From NCBI GenBank assembly GCA_022823085.1, contig JAJDXV010000141.1, forward strand, positions 62,001 to 126,000: a stretch of DNA of 64,000 nucleotides, written 5' to 3'. Position numbers and translations under genes: made by a program. Shown one piece after another: positions 1 through 8,731 of the stretch. Positions within the stretch are counted from its first letter, which is position 1. Every line of letters starts with the position of its first letter. The stretch comes from Candidatus Poribacteria bacterium (GTDB lineage: Bacteria; Poribacteria; WGA-4E; WGA-3G). The notes under the pieces are model-generated. The model searched no databases, was not told the DNA's origin, and saw nothing but the letters and a program-made list of their open reading frames with translations.

Positions 1-1623
1 ATTCTGCGAAAGTGCCCGATTGCTGTAGACGGAAGTGTATTCTGGGTTCAACCGGAGAGCCTTATCAAAACTCGCCATTGCGGATTCGTACGCGCGTCCA
101 TCATTTTTTCCGCACCCCTCTTTGTGGTAATGCTTCGCCAAATCTCCGTCTTTCCGGGCTGCCTCTTCAAAGTCGGTTTTTGCAGCACTCCTTTCACCGA
201 ATGCTTCCTTTGCAAGCCCGCGATCCAGGTAGTTTATGGCTGTCTCCGGATTGCGTCGGATGGCAGCGTCGAAATCTACAATTGCCTGCTCATAATCACC
301 AAGGGCAGCCCTTGCAGCTCCGCGCGTATGATAGGCAGCACTGCTATCCTTATCCGCTGTGGCTAACTCGATGGCCACATCACTGTCAGCGACTGCGCTT
401 TGATAGTACCATTCAGCTTCTTCTCTGTTCTCTCGTCCAGTTACAATTTGCCCGATGAGATATTTCGTCCAGCCTCGAAGATTATAGGCTGAGGCAAACT
501 TTGGTTCCCACTCGATGAGGTGCGTAAGGACGGCGATCGCCGCGTGATAGTGATTTCGAGCTGCTGCTATATCCCCGTTTTCTACTTTGGAATCGCCACT
601 TCGCATCTTCGCATCTGCACGGGCGTAAATTGCCTTTGGGTTGCTTAGCCATCGAAAAGGGATCGGAAATAGCTGCGCTAACATTCGCTTCCTGAAAGCA
701 CGAAAAGTTGACAGAGAATAATTCGTTGACATGAGTCGGTAAGCCTTAACCTGGTCCATACGGACTGTTATAAGGTCAAGCGAGTCAATCTGCTTATAGT
801 TCCCGTTAGCATTCGGTATTATCAATTTAAATTGCGTGTTACTACGGGCTCTATAGGCATCAGGTATATCTGGATTAAGGTTGATAGCCTTATTATAGGC
901 GGCAAGGGCACCTTCAAAGTCTTCTCCAGCTTGATGCGCCATGCCCTTTTTATATTCGAGATAGGCACGTATGCGCGGGCGGTTTTGCCATTCCGCTAAA
1001 GGCTGAACATCTGTCGATGCCGCCGATGTGAGCAATGCTTTAAGTGTGTTTGAAGGCACAGCGTACCCCTTACCGGGTTTGGGGGTGCCCCGCGAAAGTA
1101 CGGCTATGACTTCGCCTTCGTTGTTCAGCACTGGGCACCCGCTCCATCCGGGTCCTGCAGCAGGTATGTGCAACCGAAGCCATTTATCTTTTTTCTCAAT
1201 ACATCGTACCGTAGCTGCTGCGCTATTTTCCTTGTCCCCGTCATAGCCTATAGCGCAAATGCGCGCCTTTTTTTTTACAGTCTCGCTGTTACCGAGGTGG
1301 AAAGGAATCTCTTCTTCCGAAACTTTTAAAACAGCGAGATCGTTCTTTTCATCAAACGCTGTGATGCCTTCAATTGTGTATGCGGCATCTGTGTCAACAT
1401 GCTTTGCGGTAACGCTCATCGCCCCTTCTAAAACGTGAAAACTTGTTGCAATTTGATCACGTTCTATAAAGAAACCGCTACAAGTACTAACGTTAACTTC
1501 GTATTTGTTGCTGCCAATATACTTTCCAAAAGCCGTTACCTCCAAAATTGCCATGGTACCTCGGATCTTTTGGGGAATTTTTTCGGCATGCTGCTGACGT
1601 GAATTCTTTTTTTCCGCTGTCAT
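1..1623 (-). CDS. Trypsin-fold serine protease with TPR repeats (C-terminus outside window)
   Basis: Open from ATG at 1623 to the left edge without a stop, so about 541 residues are visible and the C-terminus is missing. Residues ~45-190 form a chymotrypsin/HtrA-like fold. The catalytic triad can be placed at His63 (ATSFHV), Asp95 (NDLAVLK) and Ser161 (GWSGCPV), so it should be active. The rest is TPR repeats (units around residues 225-255, 430-460, 460-500 and 510-541). No signal peptide is seen, so it is probably cytoplasmic. It is a paralogue of the genes at 60732-62012 and 62417-64000, sharing the linker pattern RPRIRAY after the protease. Substrate and role are unknown; by analogy with bacterial trypsin-TPR proteins a regulatory or conflict role is possible, but that is inference. 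Confidence 0.85.
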   Translation of the reverse strand, partial: MTAEKKNSRQQHAEKIPQKIRGTMAILEVTAFGKYIGSNKYEVNVSTCSGFFIERDQIATSFHVLEGAMSVTAKHVDTDAAYTIEGITAFDEKNDLAVLKVSEEEIPFHLGNSETVKKKARICAIGYDGDKENSAAATVRCIEKKDKWLRLHIPAAGPGWSGCPVLNNEGEVIAVLSRGTPKPGKGYAVPSNTLKALLTSAASTDVQPLAEWQNRPRIRAYLEYKKGMAHQAGEDFEGALAAYNKAINLNPDIPDAYRARSNTQFKLIIPNANGNYKQIDSLDLITVRMDQVKAYRLMSTNYSLSTFRAFRKRMLAQLFPIPFRWLSNPKAIYARADAKMRSGDSKVENGDIAAARNHYHAAIAVLTHLIEWEPKFASAYNLRGWTKYLIGQIVTGRENREEAEWYYQSAVADSDVAIELATADKDSSAAYHTRGAARAALGDYEQAIVDFDAAIRRNPETAINYLDRGLAKEAFGERSAAKTDFEEAARKDGDLAKHYHKEGCGKNDGRAYESAMASFDKALRLNPEYTSVYSNRALSQN

Positions 1624-1675
1624 AAAAAACCTGTCTTTTCTAACGTATATGGTTTTAGCCGAGTGTTTCCTTAAC

Positions 1676-3478
1676 TTAGGAAACGACAAAAAGTCTTGCC
1701 TGCCTCGGTGCAAATGTACAGTTCAGATACGTCTTCTGATCGGCATGCCAAAATTCAACGGTCTCCCGCGTCCCTTTTAACAAATCCCACTCCGACACAC
1801 GCGACGCATCCCGACGCACCTCAATCAAAGTATCAATCGGTTCACTGCTTGTGTTAAATAGATAGAAGGTTTCGGATGCTTCCGCTTCCCTGTGAAGCAC
1901 TTGAACGGTGTCTGTCTCTGTATTGTCAGGTTTCACATATACGGATACGCTACGCGTTACCCATTTTCGGAGACATTTTGCAAGTTTCACGATTTTCTCG
2001 TCAGACGGCCCCCGGAGAATGGTTACACGCCGTCCGTAGATGAGTCGCTCAAGGGGATACGGCTCAAGTCCAATGCTTCCATTTAATAGATACGGTACGG
2101 GTTCGTCGATGAGCAATCTCCCCTTCACTTTCGTAAATGCCTTCAGACACTGGACAGTCTCTTTTTGAAGCGATATACAACTCGGAATCAGGATGACGCT
2201 ATAGATCGTTGTTGCGTCTGACTGGCTGTTAGAAAAAGAGAGTCCACCACGTGGATTGCCGAGTTTTTTCGCAGACGCAGCACTTATAACCTCTGCCGAA
2301 GCGAGATCCTGCTCCGAAACAATCCTGAAGTCGTACCCTAATTCCCATAAACTCTGACACAACCAACCCCACGCTTTCGTCACAGCGTTCCACGATTTCT
2401 CATCAGGTTTCGTCCAGAGGCTCTGCGTCGGTGCTACAACCAAAACCGGCCTTTTCGGATAGCCGATTGACAACTGTTCCCTGATACCATTAAAGACCTT
2501 ATCTCTGTTCATCCATGTGTTGAAACCGAAACTTGCATCTTCAAAGTATCGCGACATAGGAATATCGTTGTTCTTTTTTCGATCAATGCCCGCGATTTGC
2601 GTATCGCTACAGACCCATTTCGCAACGACGAACCGTTTCGGCGTGTCAATGTCAGTGACGTTCAAGATAGGGATGTCTACTTCTGCCAGTAAGGTTCCTA
2701 ACTCGAATTCCAGTGCCTTAGCACTTCCCGGTAGACGCAAAGCAAGTTGAAGTCCCTCCTGCCGACAAAAGTCGCGCACACCACGAAGGAAATAGGTCGC
2801 AAATCGGTTGGTTAACGCTTTCCAAAACGTGTTCCTGACCGCCGCGGAATTATAGGTTTCATAGAACACCAACGGTAGATACGTTGAAAACGATTCTTCC
2901 GCTGCTTTGAGCGGCATAGAAACCCACGGCACCGATGCCGTTCCAGCCCCTAAAACACTCGCTAAAGACAGAAATTTCGGCAGTTCACAGGTGAAGCCGG
3001 CAAGATGCTGTTTACCGTAGGCTCTCAAATAATCTACTATCACACGCGCTATAAACTTGGAAACCCCAGCACGGCTAAAAAGATCGTCCGCTGCCGTTGC
3101 CGTTTGATAGAGATTAATCACAGTCCGTCCGCGAAGCCGTTCCGCAATTGCGAGGTCCCCTGTCACGCATTTCTGGATATAGTCACTGATGTTATAGCAA
3201 GGGGCATCGGCGTGCGGTTCCGCGATTAAGTAGTGTTGATTGTATTCTGTTGCAATTGATTGAACGGATTGTCGGAGTACGCTTTGGATCGCTTCCACCT
3301 TTTCCGTATCACCGAAGGATAAATCTAACGCATTCAAGTGATAGCGGGTTTGCAATAAATCAGATGGCAACGTGATCCATACACGCCGTAGCCGTTGTAA
3401 CTCCGTCCGATGTGCTGTTGACGCTTGCGTTCTATGCCACGATAGTACGCTTCCTGTATAAAGAGGATCCGTCTGCAC
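1676..3478 (-). CDS. Glycoside-hydrolase-like protein (GH106/GH42-like architecture)
   Basis: 600 residues from a GTG start; AGGAG lies nine bases upstream and decides the start. No signal peptide is visible. The order of regions recalls large multi-domain glycosidases: an N-terminal barrel-like part with a YETYN segment near residue 206, a middle flavodoxin-like part with RPVLVVAPTQSLW near residue 350, and a C-terminal beta domain with the pattern FYLFNTS...EVRRD...EWDLLKG often seen at the end of GH106-type rhamnosidases. I cannot assign catalytic acids with certainty, so the substrate is open. It stands alone between the protease-TPR gene and the divergent permease genes. Alternative: a catalytically silent sugar-binding homologue. 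Confidence 0.55.
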   Translation of the reverse strand: MQTDPLYTGSVLSWHRTQASTAHRTELQRLRRVWITLPSDLLQTRYHLNALDLSFGDTEKVEAIQSVLRQSVQSIATEYNQHYLIAEPHADAPCYNISDYIQKCVTGDLAIAERLRGRTVINLYQTATAADDLFSRAGVSKFIARVIVDYLRAYGKQHLAGFTCELPKFLSLASVLGAGTASVPWVSMPLKAAEESFSTYLPLVFYETYNSAAVRNTFWKALTNRFATYFLRGVRDFCRQEGLQLALRLPGSAKALEFELGTLLAEVDIPILNVTDIDTPKRFVVAKWVCSDTQIAGIDRKKNNDIPMSRYFEDASFGFNTWMNRDKVFNGIREQLSIGYPKRPVLVVAPTQSLWTKPDEKSWNAVTKAWGWLCQSLWELGYDFRIVSEQDLASAEVISAASAKKLGNPRGGLSFSNSQSDATTIYSVILIPSCISLQKETVQCLKAFTKVKGRLLIDEPVPYLLNGSIGLEPYPLERLIYGRRVTILRGPSDEKIVKLAKCLRKWVTRSVSVYVKPDNTETDTVQVLHREAEASETFYLFNTSSEPIDTLIEVRRDASRVSEWDLLKGTRETVEFWHADQKTYLNCTFAPRQARLFVVS

Positions 3479-3699
3479 AACTCTCAGCTCCTATCCAAAA
3501 AATTTGCAACTACCAAATATTTTGTGTTATACTTTTAACGTTATTGCGGAAGTGTATAGATTCGTACGTCTCGCTTTTGCATTAATAAGTTTAGCACACC
3601 CTAAGAATTCGTGCAATCAAAAGTTTTTTGGTGCATGCGGTGCTATGCAAGTCTTGAACAGGTTTTGTGGACCCCCAAACGACACCGAAAGGATTCGGC

Positions 3700-5050
3700 A
3701 TGAAACTTCTTGAAAGTATCATATCAGCATTTTCTGTTCTTCGCGGAAGCAAACTCCGTACAATCCTCACTCTCTTAGGCATTACCATCGGGATAGCAGG
3801 TATTATCGCGATGATGTCTTTCGGTGCCGGTGCCGAAAAACTTATCATGGCAGAATTTGAGAAGATCGGCGGTCCGAGTATGTTCGGCGTTTACCGACCC
3901 GGACATATCCGAAAAAATGGGCGCTGGCAACGGAATACGAGTCCACATCACCTTGAGATGAAAGACCTCCGCGATGTCCTGGCAGAATGCCCTTCCGTTG
4001 AAGTTGCCACTGTCGAAGACAGCTACTACATCAACCTCGGTATTGATGGGAAATTCCAACCGACCTATCTCCGCGCAACGACAAATGAGTACCAAGCCGT
4101 CCGCGAATGGCGCACAGAATACGGCAGATTCCTTGCCGATACCGATATGGATTTCTGGACAAAGGTCTGTGTTATCGGTTCAAAAATTTGGAAAGAGCAG
4201 TTTAAAGGTGAAGACCCGATCGGCAAAGAAGTCATTATCAATAATTTCGGGAACAACAAACGGTGGCTCATGTAAAGACTGTGTGCTAACGAAGATTTAA
4301 AACCCACGTGGTGACTGCTTTCGCAAAAATAATCGCACATACTTTTGACATGAGCGCAAACGGTTTACTGTTATCGGGGTCATGGAGAGCCGAGGAGACG
4401 GATTAGAACGCGGGAAAAGCGATGACAATATGCTTTTCATTCCTATTACAACCGCACAAAAACGATTTTGGGGACACGACCACGTTGGGCATATCATGGT
4501 GCGTGCAAAAAGTCCGTTTCACGTCGATCAGGCTCTCAAAGAGGTTAAGACCATCATTATGCGCAATCACGGTGGCGACGATACCTTTTTCCGAACTTGG
4601 TCCGCAAAACAAGGTATCGAAAATGCGAAAAGAATGATCCTGATTATAGAGTCGGTCTTGGTCGTCATCGCTTCTGTGTCCTTGATTGTTGCTGGTATCG
4701 GGATTCTCAACATTATGCTCGTCTCCGTAACAGAACGGATACCGGAAATCGGATTGCGGAAAGCCGTCGGCGCGAAGAGTTTTAACATCCGAATGCAGTT
4801 CCTCATAGAATCTGTCCTCTTATGTCTAATAGGCAGCCTGCTCGGGATCGCTTCCGGGGCGGTTGTTGGGAAAGGCTTTGCTTGGATAGTGGGCAAGTTT
4901 TTAGACGAGATGTCATGGCCCTCAGTCATTACACCAGAAGCCGTGTTGATCTCTGTCGGTGCGGGTGCGGTTGTCGGCATCTTCTTCGGTTATTACCCCG
5001 CCAGCCAAGCCGCAAAAATGAGCCCTATTGATGCCATTCGACATACATAA
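3700..5050 (+). pseudogene. MacB/FtsX-type ABC permease split by a 92-bp insertion
   Basis: Start ATG at 3700 has AAAGGA just upstream. The N-terminal half (first membrane segment and periplasmic MacB_PCD part) reads to a stop at 4275; the C-terminal half resumes in another frame from about 4365 to 5050. The break is exactly a 100-bp gain: a 92-bp element (4265-4356) plus duplication of the 8-bp target CAAACGGT. Taking it out in thought joins NNKR to FTVIGVMES and restores one continuous frame matching the intact neighbour at 5065. The two genes are tandem paralogues with very similar protein sequences. The insertion brings in an in-frame stop and a +1 shift, so only fragments can be made. 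Confidence 0.9.
4265..4356. mobile_element. 92-bp MITE-like insertion with 8-bp target-site duplication
   Basis: The element is flanked by identical 8-mers CAAACGGT at 4257-4264 and 4357-4364. Its ends are inverted repeats: GCTCATGT at the left and ACATGAGC at the right, with weaker pairing continuing inward for about 20 bases. It is absent from the paralogous gene at the matching position (around 5612), which proves insertion. It is too short to code for a transposase and must have been moved in trans. Eight-base duplications are known for IS256, ISL3 and IS66 relatives; which family mobilised it cannot be told from this window. Confidence 0.88.
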
Positions 5051-5064
5051 TAAGGTAACCGAGT

Positions 5065-6303
5065 ATGCATATACTGGAGAATCTGATCTCAGCGTTTTCT
5101 GTACTTCGCGGAAGCAAACTCCGTACAATTCTCACCCTCTTAGGCATTACGATCGGGATCGCGGGTGTCATCGCGATGATGTCTTTTGGTGCCGGTGCCG
5201 AGAAACTCATGATGTCGGAATTCGAGAATATCGGCGGTCCGAGTATGTTCGGCGTTTACCGACCCGGGTATATCCGTAAAAACAACCGTTGGCAGCGCAA
5301 CACCAGCCCACATTATTTAGAAATGAAAGATCTCCGTGATATTCTCGCAGACTGTCCATCTGTTGAAGTCGCCACTGTTGAAAGAAGTCATCCGATTAAT
5401 TTTAAAGTTGAAGGCAGGCACCAAGAGACCTATCTCCGCGCAACAACAAATGAATATCAAGCCGTCCGCAGATGGAAAACAGAATACGGCAGGTTTCTCG
5501 CTGACACCGATATGGATTTCTGGAATAAGGTCTGCGTTATCGGTTCAAAAGTCTGGAAAGAACAATTTAAAGGGCAGGACCCAATTGGCAAGGAAGTCGG
5601 GATCAACAACAGACGTTTTACCATTATCGGAATCATGGAGAGCCGTGGCGATGGATTGGAGCGTGGCAGAAGTGATGACAATATGATCTTTATCCCTATC
5701 ACGACTGCCCAAACCCGTTTTGGCGGACGGAATCGCGTTGGTGCTATTATGGCGCGCGCCAAAAGCATTGATTTAGTTGAACAAGCACTCAAAGAGGTAA
5801 AAACCGTTATTTCACGCAACCACGGCGGCGATGACACCTTTTTCCGAACATGGAACGCGAAAAAGGGAATTGAAAGCGGAAAAAGGATGATCTTTATCAT
5901 AGAGTCAGTTTTGGTGGTCATCGCATCTGTCTCTTTGATTGTTGCTGGTATCGGAATTCTCAATATCATGCTCGTTTCGGTAACAGAACGGATACCGGAG
6001 ATCGGACTGCGGAAAGCTGTCGGTGCCAAAAGCCTTGACATCCGTATCCAGTTTCTAACAGAATCTGTGCTATTATGTCTGATCGGAAGTCTGCTCGGTA
6101 TCACGTTAGGTGCTGTGACAGGGAGCGGTTTTGCGTGGATAGTCGGCAAATTCCTTGAAGAATTGTCGTGGCCCACTGTGATTACGCCAGAAGCTGTGTT
6201 GATTGCTGTCGGTGCAGGAGCAGCCGTCGGCATCTTCTTCGGATACTACCCCGCCAGCCAAGCCGCAAAAATGAGCCCTATTGATGCCATTCGCCACACA
6301 TAG
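5065..6303 (+). CDS. MacB/FtsX-family ABC transporter permease
   Basis: 412 residues. One membrane segment near residues 20-42, a periplasmic MacB_PCD-like domain to about residue 270, then three membrane segments (~277-305, ~335-358, ~378-398). The conserved cytoplasmic loop ERIPEIGLRKAVGA between segments 2 and 3 is the FtsX-family signature that contacts the ATPase. It starts 14 bp after the broken paralogue ends, as a tandem duplicate. No ATP-binding subunit or membrane-fusion partner is encoded nearby, so it must use an ATPase encoded elsewhere. Related proteins act in lipoprotein, peptide or macrolide export by mechanotransmission; the substrate here is unknown. Confidence 0.9.
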   Translation: MHILENLISAFSVLRGSKLRTILTLLGITIGIAGVIAMMSFGAGAEKLMMSEFENIGGPSMFGVYRPGYIRKNNRWQRNTSPHYLEMKDLRDILADCPSVEVATVERSHPINFKVEGRHQETYLRATTNEYQAVRRWKTEYGRFLADTDMDFWNKVCVIGSKVWKEQFKGQDPIGKEVGINNRRFTIIGIMESRGDGLERGRSDDNMIFIPITTAQTRFGGRNRVGAIMARAKSIDLVEQALKEVKTVISRNHGGDDTFFRTWNAKKGIESGKRMIFIIESVLVVIASVSLIVAGIGILNIMLVSVTERIPEIGLRKAVGAKSLDIRIQFLTESVLLCLIGSLLGITLGAVTGSGFAWIVGKFLEELSWPTVITPEAVLIAVGAGAAVGIFFGYYPASQAAKMSPIDAIRHT

Positions 6304-6305
6304 GC

Positions 6306-6422
6306 AGGACTTACGCCTGCTTCTCTGTAGCATAGACTGTTAGTCTGTGCTACAAACTGACTGCCTGTTTTACAGGGCCTCCATCTCGCAGCACGTACTG
6401 CGATCAAAATTGCGTAAGTCCT
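6306..6422. repeat. ~119-bp terminal-inverted-repeat element, copy A
   Basis: Begins AGGACTTACGC and ends GCGTAAGTCCT (perfect 11-bp inverted ends), 117 bp. An internal hairpin is visible (AGACT GTT AGTCT, extended by GCA/TGC). Same family as 27774-27892, 31802-31920 and 40079-40198; this is the most diverged copy inside. It lies directly after the permease stop and before the Uma2 gene. Confidence 0.85.
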
Positions 6423-6470
6423 GATACGGATAACGACAGTACCTAAGACGCAATTAAAAGGAGAAAACTG

Positions 6471-7037
6471 ATGCTTAATACCCAAACAACCCCTGAGGCT
6501 ATACAAGAAATACCGGCACCTGATACGATGACGCTGGAGGAGTTTCTCGAAAACGACTTAGAGGGATATGAGTATGTAAAAGGAGAATTAGTTCCCATAC
6601 CACCTACCTCGATGAAACATGGCGAAATCAGTAGTAAGCTTCATATACGCTTAGGTCTGCACGTTGAGGAAAATCGGTTAGGAGAATTATATATTGCCGA
6701 AACGACGTTTCAATTGGATGACCGAGCCGTAAAGCCGGATATTGCGTTTGTTTCAACAGGCCGATTACCCGAAAATAGAGAGCAGGTATCACCTATACCG
6801 CCGGATTTAGCAGTTGAAGTCGTCTCGCCATCAGACAAACACTATGATGTTACCGAAAAAGCACTCGCCTATTTGAGATCAGGCACACGCCTTGTCTGGG
6901 TGATTGAACCCGTCGCGAAAACAGTGATGGTCTACCGCTCCGAGACCGATTTCACTGTACTGAACTATGAGGACACATTAACCGGCGAAGATGTCGTTGA
7001 GGGATTTACATGTCCAGTCGCCCAACTTTTTGAATAG
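6471..7037 (+). CDS. Uma2-family PD-(D/E)XK endonuclease-like protein
   Basis: 188 residues, ATG preceded by AAAAGGAG at good spacing. The Uma2 (DUF820) pattern is present: an early glutamate region (YEYVKGEL, residues 34-41), the metal-binding aspartate in KPDIAFVS (D90) and LAVEVVSPSD with E116. This is the restriction-endonuclease fold. Uma2 proteins occur in many paralogues in cyanobacteria, Poribacteria and similar genomes, and their biological role is not settled. It is followed by a TTG-start unknown gene and a DNA methylase on the same strand, but Uma2 proteins are usually not partners of methylases. Confidence 0.9.
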   Translation: MLNTQTTPEAIQEIPAPDTMTLEEFLENDLEGYEYVKGELVPIPPTSMKHGEISSKLHIRLGLHVEENRLGELYIAETTFQLDDRAVKPDIAFVSTGRLPENREQVSPIPPDLAVEVVSPSDKHYDVTEKALAYLRSGTRLVWVIEPVAKTVMVYRSETDFTVLNYEDTLTGEDVVEGFTCPVAQLFE

Positions 7038-7061
7038 ATTTTAAGCGGAAAATGAAAAGGT

Positions 7062-7592
7062 TTGGATATAACTGATCCAAAAACATATCAAAAATACGTA
7101 TCCGTTAGTACTTCACCAAATGGGGTTTGCGGAATACAAGTGATGTACAGAGAAAAACATATTGTTGAAAAGTTTATAGACTTTAAAAAGGTAAAATGCA
7201 TCTGGCTCCGCAGAGAAAATAAAATTAAACAAGCTATCTCCCTTTTGAAGGCTGCCAAACGTAATTGCTTTCATGAGACAAATGAAACTCGGAAAGATGA
7301 CAATCTAAATAAGATCAAAATTACAAATGATGAGATCATATATAACACGTTTGAACTGACAGCGCAAGATATGTCGTGGGGACATTACTTCCAAGAAAAT
7401 CAGATCAATCCTCTCACAATTTGGTATAAAGAATTAGAAACAGAAGTACAGCAAAAGAATATCCTGAAAAAAGTCTTGCGTTTCCTTCGCATTCACGATA
7501 CCCCCGTTGATCCTAAAATTTGGAGTGTCCGTCAGGATACCGAATGGGATAAAGACTTATACAACCAGATCATAAAAACCTATTTGTGCTGA
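7062..7592 (+). CDS. Unknown protein upstream of a DNA adenine methylase
   Basis: 176 residues if the TTG at 7062 is used; an in-frame ATG at 7143 would give a shorter form. AAAAGG lies right against the TTG, so the start is uncertain. I recognise no domain. The protein is rich in Lys, Asn, Ile and Trp, is visibly more AT-rich than its neighbours, and ends in a stretch with several acidic and aromatic residues (KIWSVRQDTEWDKDLYNQI). It lies 17 bp before the methylase gene, a place where a cognate endonuclease often sits, but no clear nuclease motif is seen. It may be acquired DNA. Confidence 0.6.
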   Translation: MDITDPKTYQKYVSVSTSPNGVCGIQVMYREKHIVEKFIDFKKVKCIWLRRENKIKQAISLLKAAKRNCFHETNETRKDDNLNKIKITNDEIIYNTFELTAQDMSWGHYFQENQINPLTIWYKELETEVQQKNILKKVLRFLRIHDTPVDPKIWSVRQDTEWDKDLYNQIIKTYLC

Positions 7593-7609
7593 GAATCTGA
7601 CATAAATCT

Positions 7610-8731
7610 ATGCAACAAACGCTTCCGCACTTTCATGCACCTCATACCCAAAGCATCAAATACATCGGTTCCAAGCTAAAACTCATCCCACAGGTACTGG
7701 GACTTGTCAAAAAAGTCGATGCCAAGACAATTCTCGATGGCTTCGCAGGCACAACCCGCGTCTCACAAGCACTCGCCAAACTCGGCTACAGCGTCATTTG
7801 CAACGATATTGCCCCGTGGTCAAAAGTCTTCGGTACCTGCTATCTTTTGAACACAAAACCGAGAGAAACGTATCAACCGCTCATCGATCACCTCAATGTC
7901 GTGCCGCCTGTTGATGGTTGGTTCACGGAACACTACGGTGGACACGCAAACGGTGGCTGTGCCATCCAAGCGGATGGACTCAAAAAACCGTGGCAACTTC
8001 ACAACACCCGTAAATTAGATGCTATCCGGCAAGAGATCGAAACCCTTAATCCCAATCCTGTCGATAAAGCCGTCGCACTCACAAGCCTCATCCTCGCGCT
8101 TGATCGTGTTGACAACAGCCTGGGTCACTTTTCGGCGTATCTCAAGGCGTGGGCACCGCGCGCCTATAAAGAATTAGCACTTGAAGTCCCCGAAGTTTTC
8201 ACGTCAGAAGGCGCGCATCAGGTCTTTCAAAGCGACATCTTTGAACTCGTGCCGCGTGTTTCTGTAGACCTCGCATATTTCGATCCGCCGTACGGCTCAA
8301 ACAACGAGAAGATGCCCCCGTCTCGTGTTCGGTATGCCGCCTACTACCACCTTTGGAAAAGTGTTGTGCTTTTCGACAAACCCGACCTCTTTGGAAAAGC
8401 AAAACGGCGAAAAGATACATCAGACCGTTTCGCCGCTTCTGTATTTGAGGAATTCCGCCGGAACGATGCCGGACGATTTATTGCCGTTGACGCTATTGAA
8501 AGGTTAATCCGAGAGACGCAAGCGCGTTGGATTCTGTTGTCCTATAGTTCTGGTGGTCGCGCAACTGCCCAGCAATTGAACGATGTCATGCAAAACAACG
8601 GTGAACTCATCGCTACCGTTGAACTCAATTACAAAAAAAACGTCATGGCAGGTATGAGATGGACAGACGAGTGGATCAATGCCGCCGAGAAACCGAACCG
8701 TGAATTCCTTTTCCTTCTTGAAAAAGGTTAG
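7610..8731 (+). CDS. D12-class DNA adenine-N6 methyltransferase
   Basis: 373 residues. N-terminal KYIGSK (residues 17-22) is the usual opening of D12-class (Dam/DpnII-like) adenine methylases. Motif I, which binds S-adenosylmethionine, is DGFAGTTR (43-50); the acidic residue of motif II is D66 (CNDIAP); catalytic motif IV is DPPY (225-228). It is longer than Dam (about 280), with an extra target-recognition stretch between motifs. It would methylate adenine in a short target site. No certain endonuclease is adjacent, so it is either solitary or paired with the unknown protein upstream. Its 3' end overlaps the convergent sugar kinase gene by four bases. Confidence 0.88.
   Translation: MQQTLPHFHAPHTQSIKYIGSKLKLIPQVLGLVKKVDAKTILDGFAGTTRVSQALAKLGYSVICNDIAPWSKVFGTCYLLNTKPRETYQPLIDHLNVVPPVDGWFTEHYGGHANGGCAIQADGLKKPWQLHNTRKLDAIRQEIETLNPNPVDKAVALTSLILALDRVDNSLGHFSAYLKAWAPRAYKELALEVPEVFTSEGAHQVFQSDIFELVPRVSVDLAYFDPPYGSNNEKMPPSRVRYAAYYHLWKSVVLFDKPDLFGKAKRRKDTSDRFAASVFEEFRRNDAGRFIAVDAIERLIRETQARWILLSYSSGGRATAQQLNDVMQNNGELIATVELNYKKNVMAGMRWTDEWINAAEKPNREFLFLLEKG

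Noticed and set aside
12-458. Plus-strand frame of 148 codons
   Set aside because: Antisense to the trypsin/TPR gene, which has clear protein homology in its own frame.
5457-6233. Minus-strand frame of 258 codons
   Set aside because: Shadow of the intact permease gene; a matching shadow is seen over the broken copy, as expected from the shared DNA sequence.
6471-8731. Uma2 protein as the restriction partner of the DNA methylase
   Set aside because: Uma2 proteins are abundant paralogues without a consistent methylase link, and a separate unknown gene lies between them.
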